Shown one piece after another: positions 1 to 6,285 of a stretch of DNA of 18,861 nt (positions are counted from its first letter, which is position 1; every line of letters starts with the position of its first letter). Under the pieces are notes generated by a model that saw only the letters and a program-made list of their open reading frames with translations, was not told the origin of the DNA and made no database searches. Position numbers and translations under genes: made by a program. The DNA is from an uncultured Lachnospiraceae bacterium (GTDB lineage Bacteria; Bacillota; Clostridia; Lachnospirales; Lachnospiraceae): contig CADBTO010000061.1 in assembly GCA_902797565.1 (NCBI GenBank), forward strand, positions 1 to 18,861, in the 5' to 3' direction.

Positions 1-586
1 CTTTGGGGTTCACAGACCTGGCTCCCAGAAGAAAGGCATTGACCCCGCGGTTCACCTGTGGATTGCTCATCGCCGCCACCATGCCCAGGACATTGCTCTT
101 TGTCATCTTTCCTGCAATGATCCCGGCAAGATACCGCATCTGGTACATCCTGCCAAAATAGGAGCAGGCGTTATCCGCAGAAGACTCCGGAGATGCCGTG
201 TAAAACAGGACGTCCGGATAGGATTCGAGGACCTCTCGTATCTCATCATTGAAGCCATCACTCGTAAGGAAAACCACGGTGCACCCTTTGCGCACCAGTT
301 TTTCAACTGCCTTGCGGCAGGACTCCGGATTTTCTTCCACACCCTCCACAATCTCCAGTCGCTTTCCCTGTTCCTCGCACGCCGTCTTCAGCCCCTCATA
401 ATGGCTCTGGTTCCATCCTCCATCATTCACAGACGCAATGAAAATCCCGCCAACGACAACCTCCGGCGGCTCCGCTTCCGGCTGTTCGGTCACGATCAGG
501 AAAAAGATCATCATTGCCAGAATGGACAACAGGACAGAAAACACAATCCCCCAGATGTTTTCCTTGATCTTCTGCATCTTCGTCAT
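1..586 (-). CDS. BMP-family periplasmic-binding-type protein, membrane anchored, C-terminus outside window
   Basis: About 195 N-terminal residues are visible; the gene runs off the window. Residues about 11-32 are one hydrophobic membrane segment without a lipobox cysteine, so this looks like an anchored or signal-anchored protein and not a normal BMP lipoprotein. The following domain matches the BMP (PF02608) fold: the strand VVVGGIFIASVNDGGWNQ, then SHYEGL, the repeat-like VVFLTSDGFNDEI, and the typical block YFGRMYQMRYLAGIIAGK followed by NPQVNRGVNAF. BMP proteins usually bind nucleosides or related ligands outside the cell. The start ATG at 586 has GGAG nine bases upstream. It lies 49 bases downstream of the SBP_bac_3 gene in the same direction, so the two are probably co-transcribed. 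Because the lipobox is missing and no transporter gene is visible, the unseen C-terminus could be a signalling domain. That part is inference. Confidence 0.8.
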   Translation of the reverse strand, partial: MTKMQKIKENIWGIVFSVLLSILAMMIFFLIVTEQPEAEPPEVVVGGIFIASVNDGGWNQSHYEGLKTACEEQGKRLEIVEGVEENPESCRKAVEKLVRKGCTVVFLTSDGFNDEIREVLESYPDVLFYTASPESSADNACSYFGRMYQMRYLAGIIAGKMTKSNVLGMVAAMSNPQVNRGVNAFLLGARSVNPK

Positions 587-635
587 TCCGCATCACTCCG
601 TATCACCACATGCTGCCCCATACTGCTTCTTCATG

Positions 636-1544
636 TCACTTTTTCACGCCATTGATTTCATCCACCATGAAACTCCCGGACGCCGCATCGATCATCACAT
701 AATCCACATTTCCTTCCATCAGATTTTCCAGCGCGACCGAAGCATTTTTGAACCGTACTACTGTAATAGGAAAGCCCTCATAGCCATAATCCTTGTTCCC
801 TTCACAGAAATACTGGCTGATCGTCAGGTTCTCCACCCCGACCGTCGTCTTGCCGTCCTTGGAACGCAGGATTGCTTCGACCTCTTCCGCCGTTTCCGCT
901 TCGTCAAATTCCGTATTATCCGCACGGACAATCAGATTCTGCCCCATCGTAATATACGGATCAGAGAAAGCCACATACTTTTCACGTTCTTTTGTGATCG
1001 TGATCCCGCCGATGCAGACGTCGCATTTGTGCTGGTCAACGGAAAGGAACATGGTTTCAAAATTCGAATTAACGATCACGAGTTCCTTTCCCAGAAAATC
1101 CGCAAGTGCCTGCGCCAGTTCCATGTCGATGCCGTAATACTCGTCAATCTTCCCATACTCGAATGGCTCGAAGTCCAGCGTGGACGCCACCAGCAGCTGG
1201 TCCTTGTCCGGATTCCGCTCCGCACTGTATACCCGGACCGGTTTCCCGTTTCCGAAATAATGGTCACAGATCTCGTCAAAAGTACCGTCTTCTTTGACCT
1301 GCGCAACGAATTTGTTGACTTCCTCCAAAAGCTCCGGCTGGTTCTTGTCCACACCGATGCCATACTCTTCTGCCGTCAGGTTCACCTTGATCTGCTTCAG
1401 CAGCGGCTCGTCCCCTTTTTCCGGATCCGCCCCCACCGTCCCCCGCCCATTGCCGGAACAACCGCAGGCAGCCACGAGAACCAGCAGGCATGCAAGCAAA
1501 GCCGGAAGCCCCGCGTGTTTGATTTTGCTGTTTTTTTGTTTCAT
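636..1544 (-). CDS. SBP_bac_3 family extracellular solute-binding lipoprotein, apparently circularly permuted
   Basis: A 302-residue lipoprotein. Residues 11-27 form a lipoprotein signal ending in LVAAC, with Cys27 the likely lipidated residue. The binding domain is in an unusual order. Residues 48-98 (VNLTAEEYGIGVDKNQPELL to TFDEICDHYFG) correspond to what is normally the C-terminal end of SBP_bac_3. The usual first lobe then follows from residue 115 (DQLLVASTLDFEPFEY, YGIDMELAQALADFLG, GGITITKEREKYVAFSDPY). The protein ends after the second-lobe strands (NVDYVMIDAASG) without a second copy of the usual C-terminal piece. Relatives bind polar amino acids. ATG 1544 is chosen because it directly precedes the lipoprotein signal; an ATG 20 codons upstream only adds the leader. 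The ribosome site is the G-rich run just upstream. First gene of an operon with the BMP-type gene; no permease is visible. Confidence 0.88.
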   Translation of the reverse strand: MKQKNSKIKHAGLPALLACLLVLVAACGCSGNGRGTVGADPEKGDEPLLKQIKVNLTAEEYGIGVDKNQPELLEEVNKFVAQVKEDGTFDEICDHYFGNGKPVRVYSAERNPDKDQLLVASTLDFEPFEYGKIDEYYGIDMELAQALADFLGKELVIVNSNFETMFLSVDQHKCDVCIGGITITKEREKYVAFSDPYITMGQNLIVRADNTEFDEAETAEEVEAILRSKDGKTTVGVENLTISQYFCEGNKDYGYEGFPITVVRFKNASVALENLMEGNVDYVMIDAASGSFMVDEINGVKK

Positions 1545-1552
1545 ATTTCCCA

Positions 1553-1560
1553 CCCCCCCC
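1553..1560 (-). repeat. G8 homopolymer in the ribosome-binding region of the solute-binding lipoprotein gene
   Basis: On the minus strand a run of eight G, then TGGG, ends a few bases before the ATG at 1544. It occupies the place of the Shine-Dalgarno sequence. A tract of this length can slip during replication and would change the spacing or strength of ribosome binding. Confidence 0.6.
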
Positions 1561-1621
1561 GTAAAAAACGTATTTTTTTCGTTTTTCAAAACAGCATGAA
1601 ACATTCAGAGTCTTGTTTTCT

Positions 1622-1650
1622 ATTATAAACCTTTCTTTTTTACACGTCAA
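1622..1650 (-). promoter_or_regulatory. Sigma-A-type promoter for the solute-binding lipoprotein/BMP operon
   Basis: Minus strand: -35 TTGACG (1650-1645), 17-base spacer, -10 TATAAT (1627-1622). Transcription would start near 1615, giving a leader of about 70 bases that contains an AT-rich inverted repeat (AAAAACG ... CGTTTTT) and the G8 tract. Confidence 0.75.
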
Positions 1651-1694
1651 CCATGGATCCCACTTCCCTGCGCTTCGTCCATGAATTATGTATG

Positions 1695-1728
1695 AAAAAA
1701 ACGGGTTGTCGGACAATTCGACAACCCG
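1695..1728 (-). terminator. Rho-independent terminator of the secreted Ig-like protein gene
   Basis: A perfect 10-bp stem (1702-1711 with 1719-1728, CGGGTTGTCG and its complement) with a 7-base loop. On the minus strand it is followed by seven T (1701-1695). It lies 20 bases after the stop at 1748. Confidence 0.9.
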
Positions 1729-1747
1729 CTTACTGCGCGTTTTTTTA

Positions 1748-2683
1748 TCAATATTGTTTGCTGAAGAACGATGCCGCATCCAGTTTCAAGGTCGGATTCG
1801 GATGATCCATCAGAATCGATGAAATAGAGAGCCGCTCTGTCTTGGACTGGGAGCCGTCCAGATAGGTGCTGAACGACTTTACACCTAAAAGCGTGTTCCC
1901 ATCATAAATCTTCACATACACGATCCCGGACACCCTGCCGCTGTACTTGTTCTTGAATTTGACCGCAACCTCATTCCCATCCAGCTTGACGGAAGTGGCC
2001 ACTTTCTTCGAACGGTCCGTATAGGAAGCAGAGATGCTCCGGCTGCCAGGATACTTTGCAAAGTCGACTTTCCCGGTACATTTGGAAATATCTGCCGTAG
2101 TTCCATAAGGCGTATATACAGTCGCATATGCCGTCTTTTTGGGCTGCAGGTTATATATATAGGAAGTTTCCCGATAACCGCCCTTGCCATCAGACTCATT
2201 GATCACTTCGTTTTCCGGATTCCGCAGCGTATACACGAAATCCATGCTATCAAACGTGAGCGATGTATTGTTCGTGATCTTATACAGGACATTCCCGTCC
2301 GGCAGCACCGCCGCCGCTTTCACTGTAAACGCCGCTTTCTTTACGGTGATCTTATATGTTGCCACACCTTGGGCTGTGCGGATCTTCACGGTTGCCTTCC
2401 CTGTTTTTTTCGCCGTGATGATCGCCTTCCGGCTGTTGTCCGGATCTTTCTTTACGGTTGCGACTGTTTTCTTCCCGGAAGAAGTCCCCTTCACGTTTTC
2501 ATATACCGTGACGCTCAGCCGCTCGCCGACCAGCAGCGTTACTGATTGTGTCTTGTAACGCGCCGCTTCCGCCTCCTGCGTCCGCGCCGGAAGCAATGCC
2601 GCCAAAAGTGCCAATACCAGAATCCCGGACAGGATGCGCCCTGGCCGGATTCGTTTCATCAGTTGCCCAATCTGTTGCTCCAT
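1748..2683 (-). CDS. Secreted protein with BIG2/Ig-like and FxLYD-like domains
   Basis: 311 residues. An Arg/Lys-rich N-terminus and a hydrophobic stretch at about residues 17-33 form a Sec signal, with likely cleavage near the AEA-A at about 38-41. Residues about 42-115 form a small beta domain with the Ser/Thr/Val/Lys pattern of bacterial Ig-like group 2 domains (SVTLLVGERLSVTV near the start, KTGKATVKI near the end). Residues about 118-230 and 231-300 look like two FxLYD-type beta domains (NVLYKITNNTSLTFDSMDF; EVAVKFKNKYSGRVSGIVYV, then KIYD). No catalytic motif, sortase signal or membrane anchor is visible. It is probably exported to the wall or surface as a structural or adhesive protein; no specific role can be assigned. 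Start ATG 2683 has AGAGG nine bases upstream. It has its own terminator; no strong promoter was recognised upstream. Confidence 0.78.
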   Translation of the reverse strand: MEQQIGQLMKRIRPGRILSGILVLALLAALLPARTQEAEAARYKTQSVTLLVGERLSVTVYENVKGTSSGKKTVATVKKDPDNSRKAIITAKKTGKATVKIRTAQGVATYKITVKKAAFTVKAAAVLPDGNVLYKITNNTSLTFDSMDFVYTLRNPENEVINESDGKGGYRETSYIYNLQPKKTAYATVYTPYGTTADISKCTGKVDFAKYPGSRSISASYTDRSKKVATSVKLDGNEVAVKFKNKYSGRVSGIVYVKIYDGNTLLGVKSFSTYLDGSQSKTERLSISSILMDHPNPTLKLDAASFFSKQY

Positions 2684-2835
2684 GCCTCGTTTCCTCTCTT
2701 CGTCTCTCTTCTTTTTTATGCGTTTTATCTTTTGCCTTCCCCGGTTGCCCCGGCAAACCTGCTCCCCAGATTATGCCGCAAAGTGTATCTTATTTTACCA
2801 TCCGCGCCGTTCCTTCGTAAACTGTCTATTTCCAC

Positions 2836-2866
2836 AAAAAAAGCCCGACAGACTGCTCTGCCAGGC
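2836..2866 (-). terminator. Rho-independent terminator of the DUF3793 operon
   Basis: A 10-bp stem (2843-2852 with 2857-2866, two G-U pairs) with a CTGC/GCAG loop, followed on the minus strand by seven T (2842-2836). It lies about 80 bases after the stop of the small antitoxin-like ORF and ends the minus-strand operon. Confidence 0.85.
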
Positions 2867-2947
2867 TCCTTGTTTCACAAACTATGCCAGTGCCGCTCCC
2901 GGTTTTCGCATCCACTGCCTGCGCCGCCCGCCCGGCTTCCTTCCGCG

Positions 2948-3151
2948 TCAGTCCCAGTCTATATCTTCGATGCTGACCAGCTCCCCTGCCTCAAGGTCAC
3001 GCAAGGCAGCCTCATGGGCGACTATATCGTCCGGGGTCAGTATGTCATCCGGGTCAACCGGGACGAACCGCCTCACAACGTCCAGGACGACCTGCAAATC
3101 ATGTTCCGGTATCTTGTCCACCATATCAACAATCTGTGCCCGTACTGTCAT
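2948..3151 (-). CDS. Small antitoxin-like protein (orphan)
   Basis: 67 residues, acidic. An N-terminal helical part (QIVDMVDKIPEHDLQVVLDVVRRFVP) is followed by a charged tail (DDIVAHEAALRDLEAGELVS to DIDWD). The tail resembles the C-terminus of RelB/DinJ- or YefM-like antitoxins and small clostridial proteins of that type. No toxin gene lies next to it, so the antitoxin role is a guess from composition. The ATG at 3151 is preceded by GGAGG at 3157-3161, which sets the start; a TTG four codons upstream would put the ribosome site inside the gene. The start overlaps the stop of the flavodoxin fragment by 4 bases (ATGA), so it may be translationally coupled to that fragment. Last gene of the operon. 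Confidence 0.7.
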   Translation of the reverse strand: MTVRAQIVDMVDKIPEHDLQVVLDVVRRFVPVDPDDILTPDDIVAHEAALRDLEAGELVSIEDIDWD

Positions 3152-3270
3152 TTCAACCTCCAACTCTTGTAGACTTCCCCCCTTGGGGAGATGCGTTCAA
3201 CCATCACCGCCTCAGCCATTGCCTGGGTGTTTCCTGTTCCGCTCCAAAATACCACTGCTACCTTGCTCAT
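3148..3270 (-). pseudogene. Flavodoxin N-terminal fragment
   Basis: 40 codons. The first 22 residues are the start of a short-chain flavodoxin: the first strand VAVVFW, the FMN phosphate-binding loop SGTGNT, then the helix QAMAEAV. After that the reading frame runs into unrelated residues and stops at 3148, against about 140 residues in an intact flavodoxin. The start ATG overlaps the DUF3793 stop (ATGA) and has AAGGAG about 13 bases upstream, as expected for an intact DUF3793-flavodoxin operon. The break lies just before the small antitoxin-like gene. The fragment probably makes no functional electron carrier. Confidence 0.8.
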
Positions 3271-3869
3271 GTTGTTTTTCCTTTCTCCTTGTTGTTTCTC
3301 TTTTTCCAATCCAGCTTCGCTGTACGAACCGTCAGCTGTGCCAGGGATCTGCCTTCTGCCAGTTTTCTCCGGTACACGTCCGTGCACTTCCTGAATTTTG
3401 CGAATGTCTTCTCTGCCTCGCGTTCGTTCCCGTATGCTTTCCAGCAGCCCGTGCATTTGACACCTTTCCATGGGCTTTCCATAAAATGCTGGACATCTGC
3501 CGGCGGATACCCCAGGAACAGGCCGATCTCATGCGGAAACGACCCGTCTTGCTTCAAATGCTGTACCAGCTGCGCCAGACAGCGCGACGCATTTCCACAG
3601 GCATATCCTTTTTTCCGCAGGATCTGACGCGCATCCGGATCCTGGAGATCCCGTTCCAGGAAATCCGGGCGGTAAAGATATACCAATGCGGACTTTGCCC
3701 CCATCCGGACCGGCACCGCACACAACCCTTTCCCCCGCAGGATCTTGTTCAACGCACGTATCTCCGCACAGATGTCCCTGCCTTTCTCCAACTTCACCGA
3801 AAACAGATTTCCGGTCTTCAGCCCCGCCAGCGTGGGCGAGCAGTTTTCCACGATATATTGATCTGACAT
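3267..3869 (-). CDS. DUF3793 family protein
   Basis: 200 residues, full length for the family. Recognisable DUF3793 features, in order: ENCSPTLAGLKTGNLF at the N-terminus, ALVYLYRPDFLERDL in the middle, FPHEIGLFLGYPPADV at about 112-127, and CTGCWKAYG with two cysteines followed by a Lys/Arg/Cys-rich part. The molecular role is unknown. The family is often found next to flavodoxin or feo (ferrous iron uptake) genes in Firmicutes, and here a flavodoxin start overlaps its stop by 4 bases. The upstream promoter carries iron-box-like palindromes, which fits an iron-responsive operon. ATG 3869 is chosen because it gives the usual N-terminus of the family; the ribosome site (GAAGG) is modest. Confidence 0.88.
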   Translation of the reverse strand: MSDQYIVENCSPTLAGLKTGNLFSVKLEKGRDICAEIRALNKILRGKGLCAVPVRMGAKSALVYLYRPDFLERDLQDPDARQILRKKGYACGNASRCLAQLVQHLKQDGSFPHEIGLFLGYPPADVQHFMESPWKGVKCTGCWKAYGNEREAEKTFAKFRKCTDVYRRKLAEGRSLAQLTVRTAKLDWKKRNNKEKGKTT

Positions 3870-3900
3870 AAGCCGCGCCTTCTTCCATTCGCATTACTGG

Positions 3901-3914
3901 TTAGTTTTACCTAA
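3901..3914 (-). promoter_or_regulatory. DtxR-like operator, leader copy
   Basis: Minus strand TTAGGTAAAACTAA, 32 bases upstream of the DUF3793 start. It is a 13-of-14 match to the copy at 3978-3991. The half-sites TTAG/CTAA resemble the ends of the DtxR/IdeR iron box. Confidence 0.5.
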
Positions 3915-3924
3915 CATCCGATCC

Positions 3925-3959
3925 AAAAGAAAGTCGGGGCTATGCCCCGGCATTCTTTT
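3925..3959 (-). other. Terminator-like hairpin in the DUF3793 leader
   Basis: A near-perfect hairpin: 3925-3934 pairs with 3950-3959 (one mismatch, one G-U) around a CGGGGC/GCCCCG core and a 3-base loop. On the minus strand the right arm is TTTCTTTT-rich, so it could act as an intrinsic terminator in either direction. It lies between the promoter and the gene, so it may attenuate the operon, or it may end transcription coming from the L,D-transpeptidase gene, which has no other terminator. Confidence 0.6.
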
Positions 3960-3977
3960 CGTAAGGGATGTCTAATA

Positions 3978-3991
3978 TTAGTTTCACCTAA
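3978..3991 (-). promoter_or_regulatory. DtxR-like operator at the promoter
   Basis: Minus strand TTAGGTGAAACTAA, beginning one base downstream of the -10 hexamer. A repressor bound here would block initiation. The TTAGGT half matches the DtxR/IdeR iron-box consensus end; the protein that binds is not in the window. Confidence 0.6.
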
Positions 3992-3992
3992 C

Positions 3993-4020
3993 ATTATACA
4001 CACCCCTTTTTTGATGTCAA
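3993..4020 (-). promoter_or_regulatory. Consensus sigma-A promoter for the DUF3793 operon
   Basis: Minus strand: -35 TTGACA (4020-4015), 16-base spacer, -10 TATAAT (3998-3993), both perfect hexamers. Transcription would start near 3986, inside the operator, leaving a leader of about 115 bases. The promoter sits only 17 bases beyond the stop of the upstream L,D-transpeptidase gene. Confidence 0.85.
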
Positions 4021-4037
4021 GCTTTTTTTGCTTTTTT

Positions 4038-5642
4038 CTAGTAAATAAATACTGCCATCTTGTATTTTGCGTAGTTATACATTGCTGCCGCATTCGCATT
4101 CGAAAGGTTCAGGCAGCCGTGCGAACCACGGGACATATAGTATGTCGGGCTCCATGAACCCCATGCCTGCCATGGCGCTGCATGGAAACCAGTACCCGTC
4201 CAGGTGATCCGTACCCACTTGGACACCTTGGTCTGGTATGTATCCCCGATCAGCACGCGGGTCTCATTATGCTCCTTGATATAATACACGCCCTTCCTGG
4301 TCTGGCGTCCGGGCACGGGCTTTCCGGAAATAAACGGGCAGGAGAACACGATCTTGCCATTCTGGTGTACATAGACCATCTGCTCTGCCAGAGATGCTTC
4401 GATGAAGTTGTCCGGATCCCAGTCCTCATAATTGTCATAGTCCTTCCGGAATGCCGTGGTCTTGTAATTCGCCTCCAGCTTCGTGGTGATCGCCTCACGG
4501 TTTGCTTCCGAAGGATCCTGTACATATGCTTTGACGGCAGATACATCCGCTTCTTTTGCCAGGGCTTCTTTCGCCTGCGCTACAGTCGGCTCATACTCCA
4601 GCTGCCAGCCATAATCGCCGGCAGGAACGGTCACTTTCTTGCCCGTGTGGCTTGTGATCGTCCGCGGCTTGTCCGTGGTCTTCCATTTCAGGCAGAACGC
4701 CTCGACCCAGTTCCGCAGTGCCTGCTCGTCATAGGTCACGTTCCCATCCACATAGGTGCTCATCTCATAGATATCCTTGGGCGTCATTGTCTCGCTGTCG
4801 CCCTTCTGGAGATCCCAAGTGATATACTTTGTCACAAAGTTCTGGTACGCATCCAGTTCCTCTTCCAGCTTTGCATCACCTTTCTTGAGCTCCGGCTGTT
4901 TATACAGATCCGGATATGCCTCTTCATTCGAAAGGTCGATATTGCCCAATCCACGGCTCAGTGCATCAGAAACAACGCGGTACAGCTTCTTCTTGATGAG
5001 CTTGTTCCCATATACCTCGTCCTGGACGACCACCGTTCCGATCTTGTCTGAAAAGACGATCTTCGCAGATTCCGGCTTTACGATTTTGTAACTGCTGCTC
5101 CCCTTGATCAGCGCACTGTTATTCAGGAATGACTTCATCATATTTTCATCATAGCTGATGTCGTACTTCACCGTCAGGTTATGTGATGCAAACGGGAACG
5201 TCAGATGATCGTGCTGTTCTTCAAATGCTTTCTGCAGTTCCTCACCATTCGCCTGCAGCCTGAACCCTACATCCTGGCTGCCCAGTTCCAGTTCTCCGTC
5301 ATCCCGCGCTGAAATCGTTAATTTGTAGCTGCTGCCATCCGGGAAGAGCGCCGCCGTATCCGCCAGGTCTACACCCGATACGTCCACACCGTTAATCGTT
5401 GTTCCGCCATACCACACATCTTTGCAAACCACATTCGAATAAATCACGGAAACCGCCACCAGCGTGACTGCCACTGCTGCCGTAATGATACCCGCAATTT
5501 TTAATCCCTTATGGCTCCCTCCGCCGGCTGACCGTACCTGTTCTCCAATATCCCTGATCTGCTTGCTGCCAATATCCTTCATCCCGCCCACCTTCGCTGC
5601 CGCCACCTTCGCGGTTGGCGTTTGTTTTTTTACATGTTCCAT
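4038..5642 (-). CDS. Membrane-anchored L,D-transpeptidase (YkuD domain)
   Basis: 534 residues. A cytoplasmic N-terminus of about 43 residues is followed by one membrane helix (about 45-70), so the enzyme is anchored with its active site outside. Residues about 75-350 fit the PG-binding type-4 region usual in clostridial L,D-transpeptidases. The C-terminal YkuD domain (about 395-534) has the conserved VYVHQNGKIVFSCPFISGKP start and the catalytic block RGSHGCLNLSN, with Cys510 as nucleophile and His508 next to it. Such enzymes make 3-3 cross-links or attach proteins in peptidoglycan. ATG 5642 is preferred over an upstream ATG 16 codons earlier because it has GAGGTG nine bases ahead and gives a typical N-terminus. 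It appears to be a single-gene unit; a weak promoter lies at 5718-5747. Confidence 0.93.
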   Translation of the reverse strand: MEHVKKQTPTAKVAAAKVGGMKDIGSKQIRDIGEQVRSAGGGSHKGLKIAGIITAAVAVTLVAVSVIYSNVVCKDVWYGGTTINGVDVSGVDLADTAALFPDGSSYKLTISARDDGELELGSQDVGFRLQANGEELQKAFEEQHDHLTFPFASHNLTVKYDISYDENMMKSFLNNSALIKGSSSYKIVKPESAKIVFSDKIGTVVVQDEVYGNKLIKKKLYRVVSDALSRGLGNIDLSNEEAYPDLYKQPELKKGDAKLEEELDAYQNFVTKYITWDLQKGDSETMTPKDIYEMSTYVDGNVTYDEQALRNWVEAFCLKWKTTDKPRTITSHTGKKVTVPAGDYGWQLEYEPTVAQAKEALAKEADVSAVKAYVQDPSEANREAITTKLEANYKTTAFRKDYDNYEDWDPDNFIEASLAEQMVYVHQNGKIVFSCPFISGKPVPGRQTRKGVYYIKEHNETRVLIGDTYQTKVSKWVRITWTGTGFHAAPWQAWGSWSPTYYMSRGSHGCLNLSNANAAAMYNYAKYKMAVFIY

Positions 5643-5668
5643 ATTAAATAACACCTCTTTTACATCTC

Positions 5669-5690
5669 TTGGGGGCAACATGCACCCCAA
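5669..5690 (-). other. Hairpin in the L,D-transpeptidase leader
   Basis: TTGGGG/CCCCAA stem with an inner GCA/TGC pairing, about 27 bases upstream of the ATG at 5642. It could affect translation or mRNA stability. No known riboswitch or RNA family was recognised. Confidence 0.35.
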
Positions 5691-5717
5691 ACAATCAACC
5701 TTCCCCTATGGAAGGGC

Positions 5718-5747
5718 ATGATACCACAGCATCCGGCGTTTTTTCAA
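5718..5747 (-). promoter_or_regulatory. Possible promoter of the L,D-transpeptidase gene
   Basis: Minus strand: TTGAAA (5747-5742), 18-base spacer, TATCAT (5723-5718). A moderate match, correctly placed about 70 bases upstream of the start codon. Confidence 0.45.
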
Positions 5748-6047
5748 TATGACAATATTTCATAATATTTTTACAGAAATCCGGAGCTTCCTAGTAAAAA
5801 CGGTAAAAACAAGCTTCCTTTCCGCCGCCGTGAAACTTTTATACTGCCCTGCGGCCGGTTTTTGCGTCCCCGGGTTTTAGTGTAATAGCACGCCAGCTCT
5901 CTTCCGATATATCGGATTATCCCAATTCAAATCGGGCAGGGCGATGCAAATCCCCCTGCCCGCCGCGCAGATCATACGCCCGGCACAGCCGAAAATTTTC
6001 CCAGCATACTCCGTCGAAAAAAAATTTATAAAATTTCAAAAAAAGAC
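5748..6047. other. 300-base intergenic stretch with a GC-rich hairpin
   Basis: I see no gene here. It holds a short perfect palindrome CCGATATATCGG at 5904-5915 and a perfect 9-bp hairpin, 5933-5941 with 5954-5962 (CGGGCAGGG and complement, 12-base loop), without a T-run on either side. The end (about 6015-6045) is very A/T rich and leads into the tRNA promoter. Confidence 0.5.
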
Positions 6048-6076
6048 TTGCATTCCGAAAAATTTTGTGATAGTAT
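6048..6076 (+). promoter_or_regulatory. Promoter of the tRNA-Pro gene
   Basis: TTGCAT (6048-6053), 17-base spacer, TAGTAT (6071-6076). It lies about 52 bases before the mature 5' end of the tRNA and is preceded by an A/T-rich stretch of the UP-element kind. Confidence 0.65.
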
Positions 6077-6128
6077 ATCATTCGTTGCAGGTGATAAACA
6101 TCAGCACAGCAAAAAAATATTATAATAT

Positions 6129-6202
6129 CGATGCGTGGCTCAGTTTGGTAGAGCGCTGCGTTCGGGACGCAGAGGCCGCAGGTTCGAATCCTGTCGCATC
6201 GA
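6129..6202 (+). tRNA. tRNA-Pro (anticodon CGG)
   Basis: A complete cloverleaf. Acceptor stem CGATGCG/CGCATCG, D arm GCTC-AGTTTGGTA-GAGC, anticodon stem CTGCG/CGCAG with loop TTCGGGA, variable loop AGGCC, T arm GCAGG-TTCGAAT-CCTGT, discriminator A at 6202. Anticodon positions 34-36 read CGG (decodes CCG, proline). CCA is not encoded and must be added by the CCA enzyme. It is a single tRNA with its own promoter and terminator. Confidence 0.95.
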
Positions 6203-6213
6203 GGTTTAACAAA

Positions 6214-6257
6214 GACCGGGAAGCCCGCAAATATGCGGTTTCCCGGTTCTTTCTTTT
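6214..6257 (+). terminator. Terminator of tRNA-Pro
   Basis: Stem ACCGGGAA (6215-6222) with TTCCCGGT (6240-6247), inner pairing CCGC/GCGG, followed by TCTTTCTTTT. Confidence 0.8.
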
Positions 6258-6285
6258 CAAAATTTGTTTTTCTGTTCTACGCCCC

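Noticed and set aside
438..1628. 396-codon plus-strand open frame
   Set aside because: It is antisense to the solute-binding lipoprotein gene; its translation is rich in His/Arg/Phe without domain features, typical of a shadow.
3161..3163. TTG start for the small antitoxin-like ORF
   Set aside because: Using it would put the GGAGG ribosome site inside the gene. The ATG at 3151 sits directly behind that site and overlaps the preceding stop.
2634..3866. 410-codon plus-strand open frame
   Set aside because: It runs antisense through the DUF3793, flavodoxin-fragment and antitoxin-like genes and has Ser/Pro/Cys-rich composition; a shadow frame.
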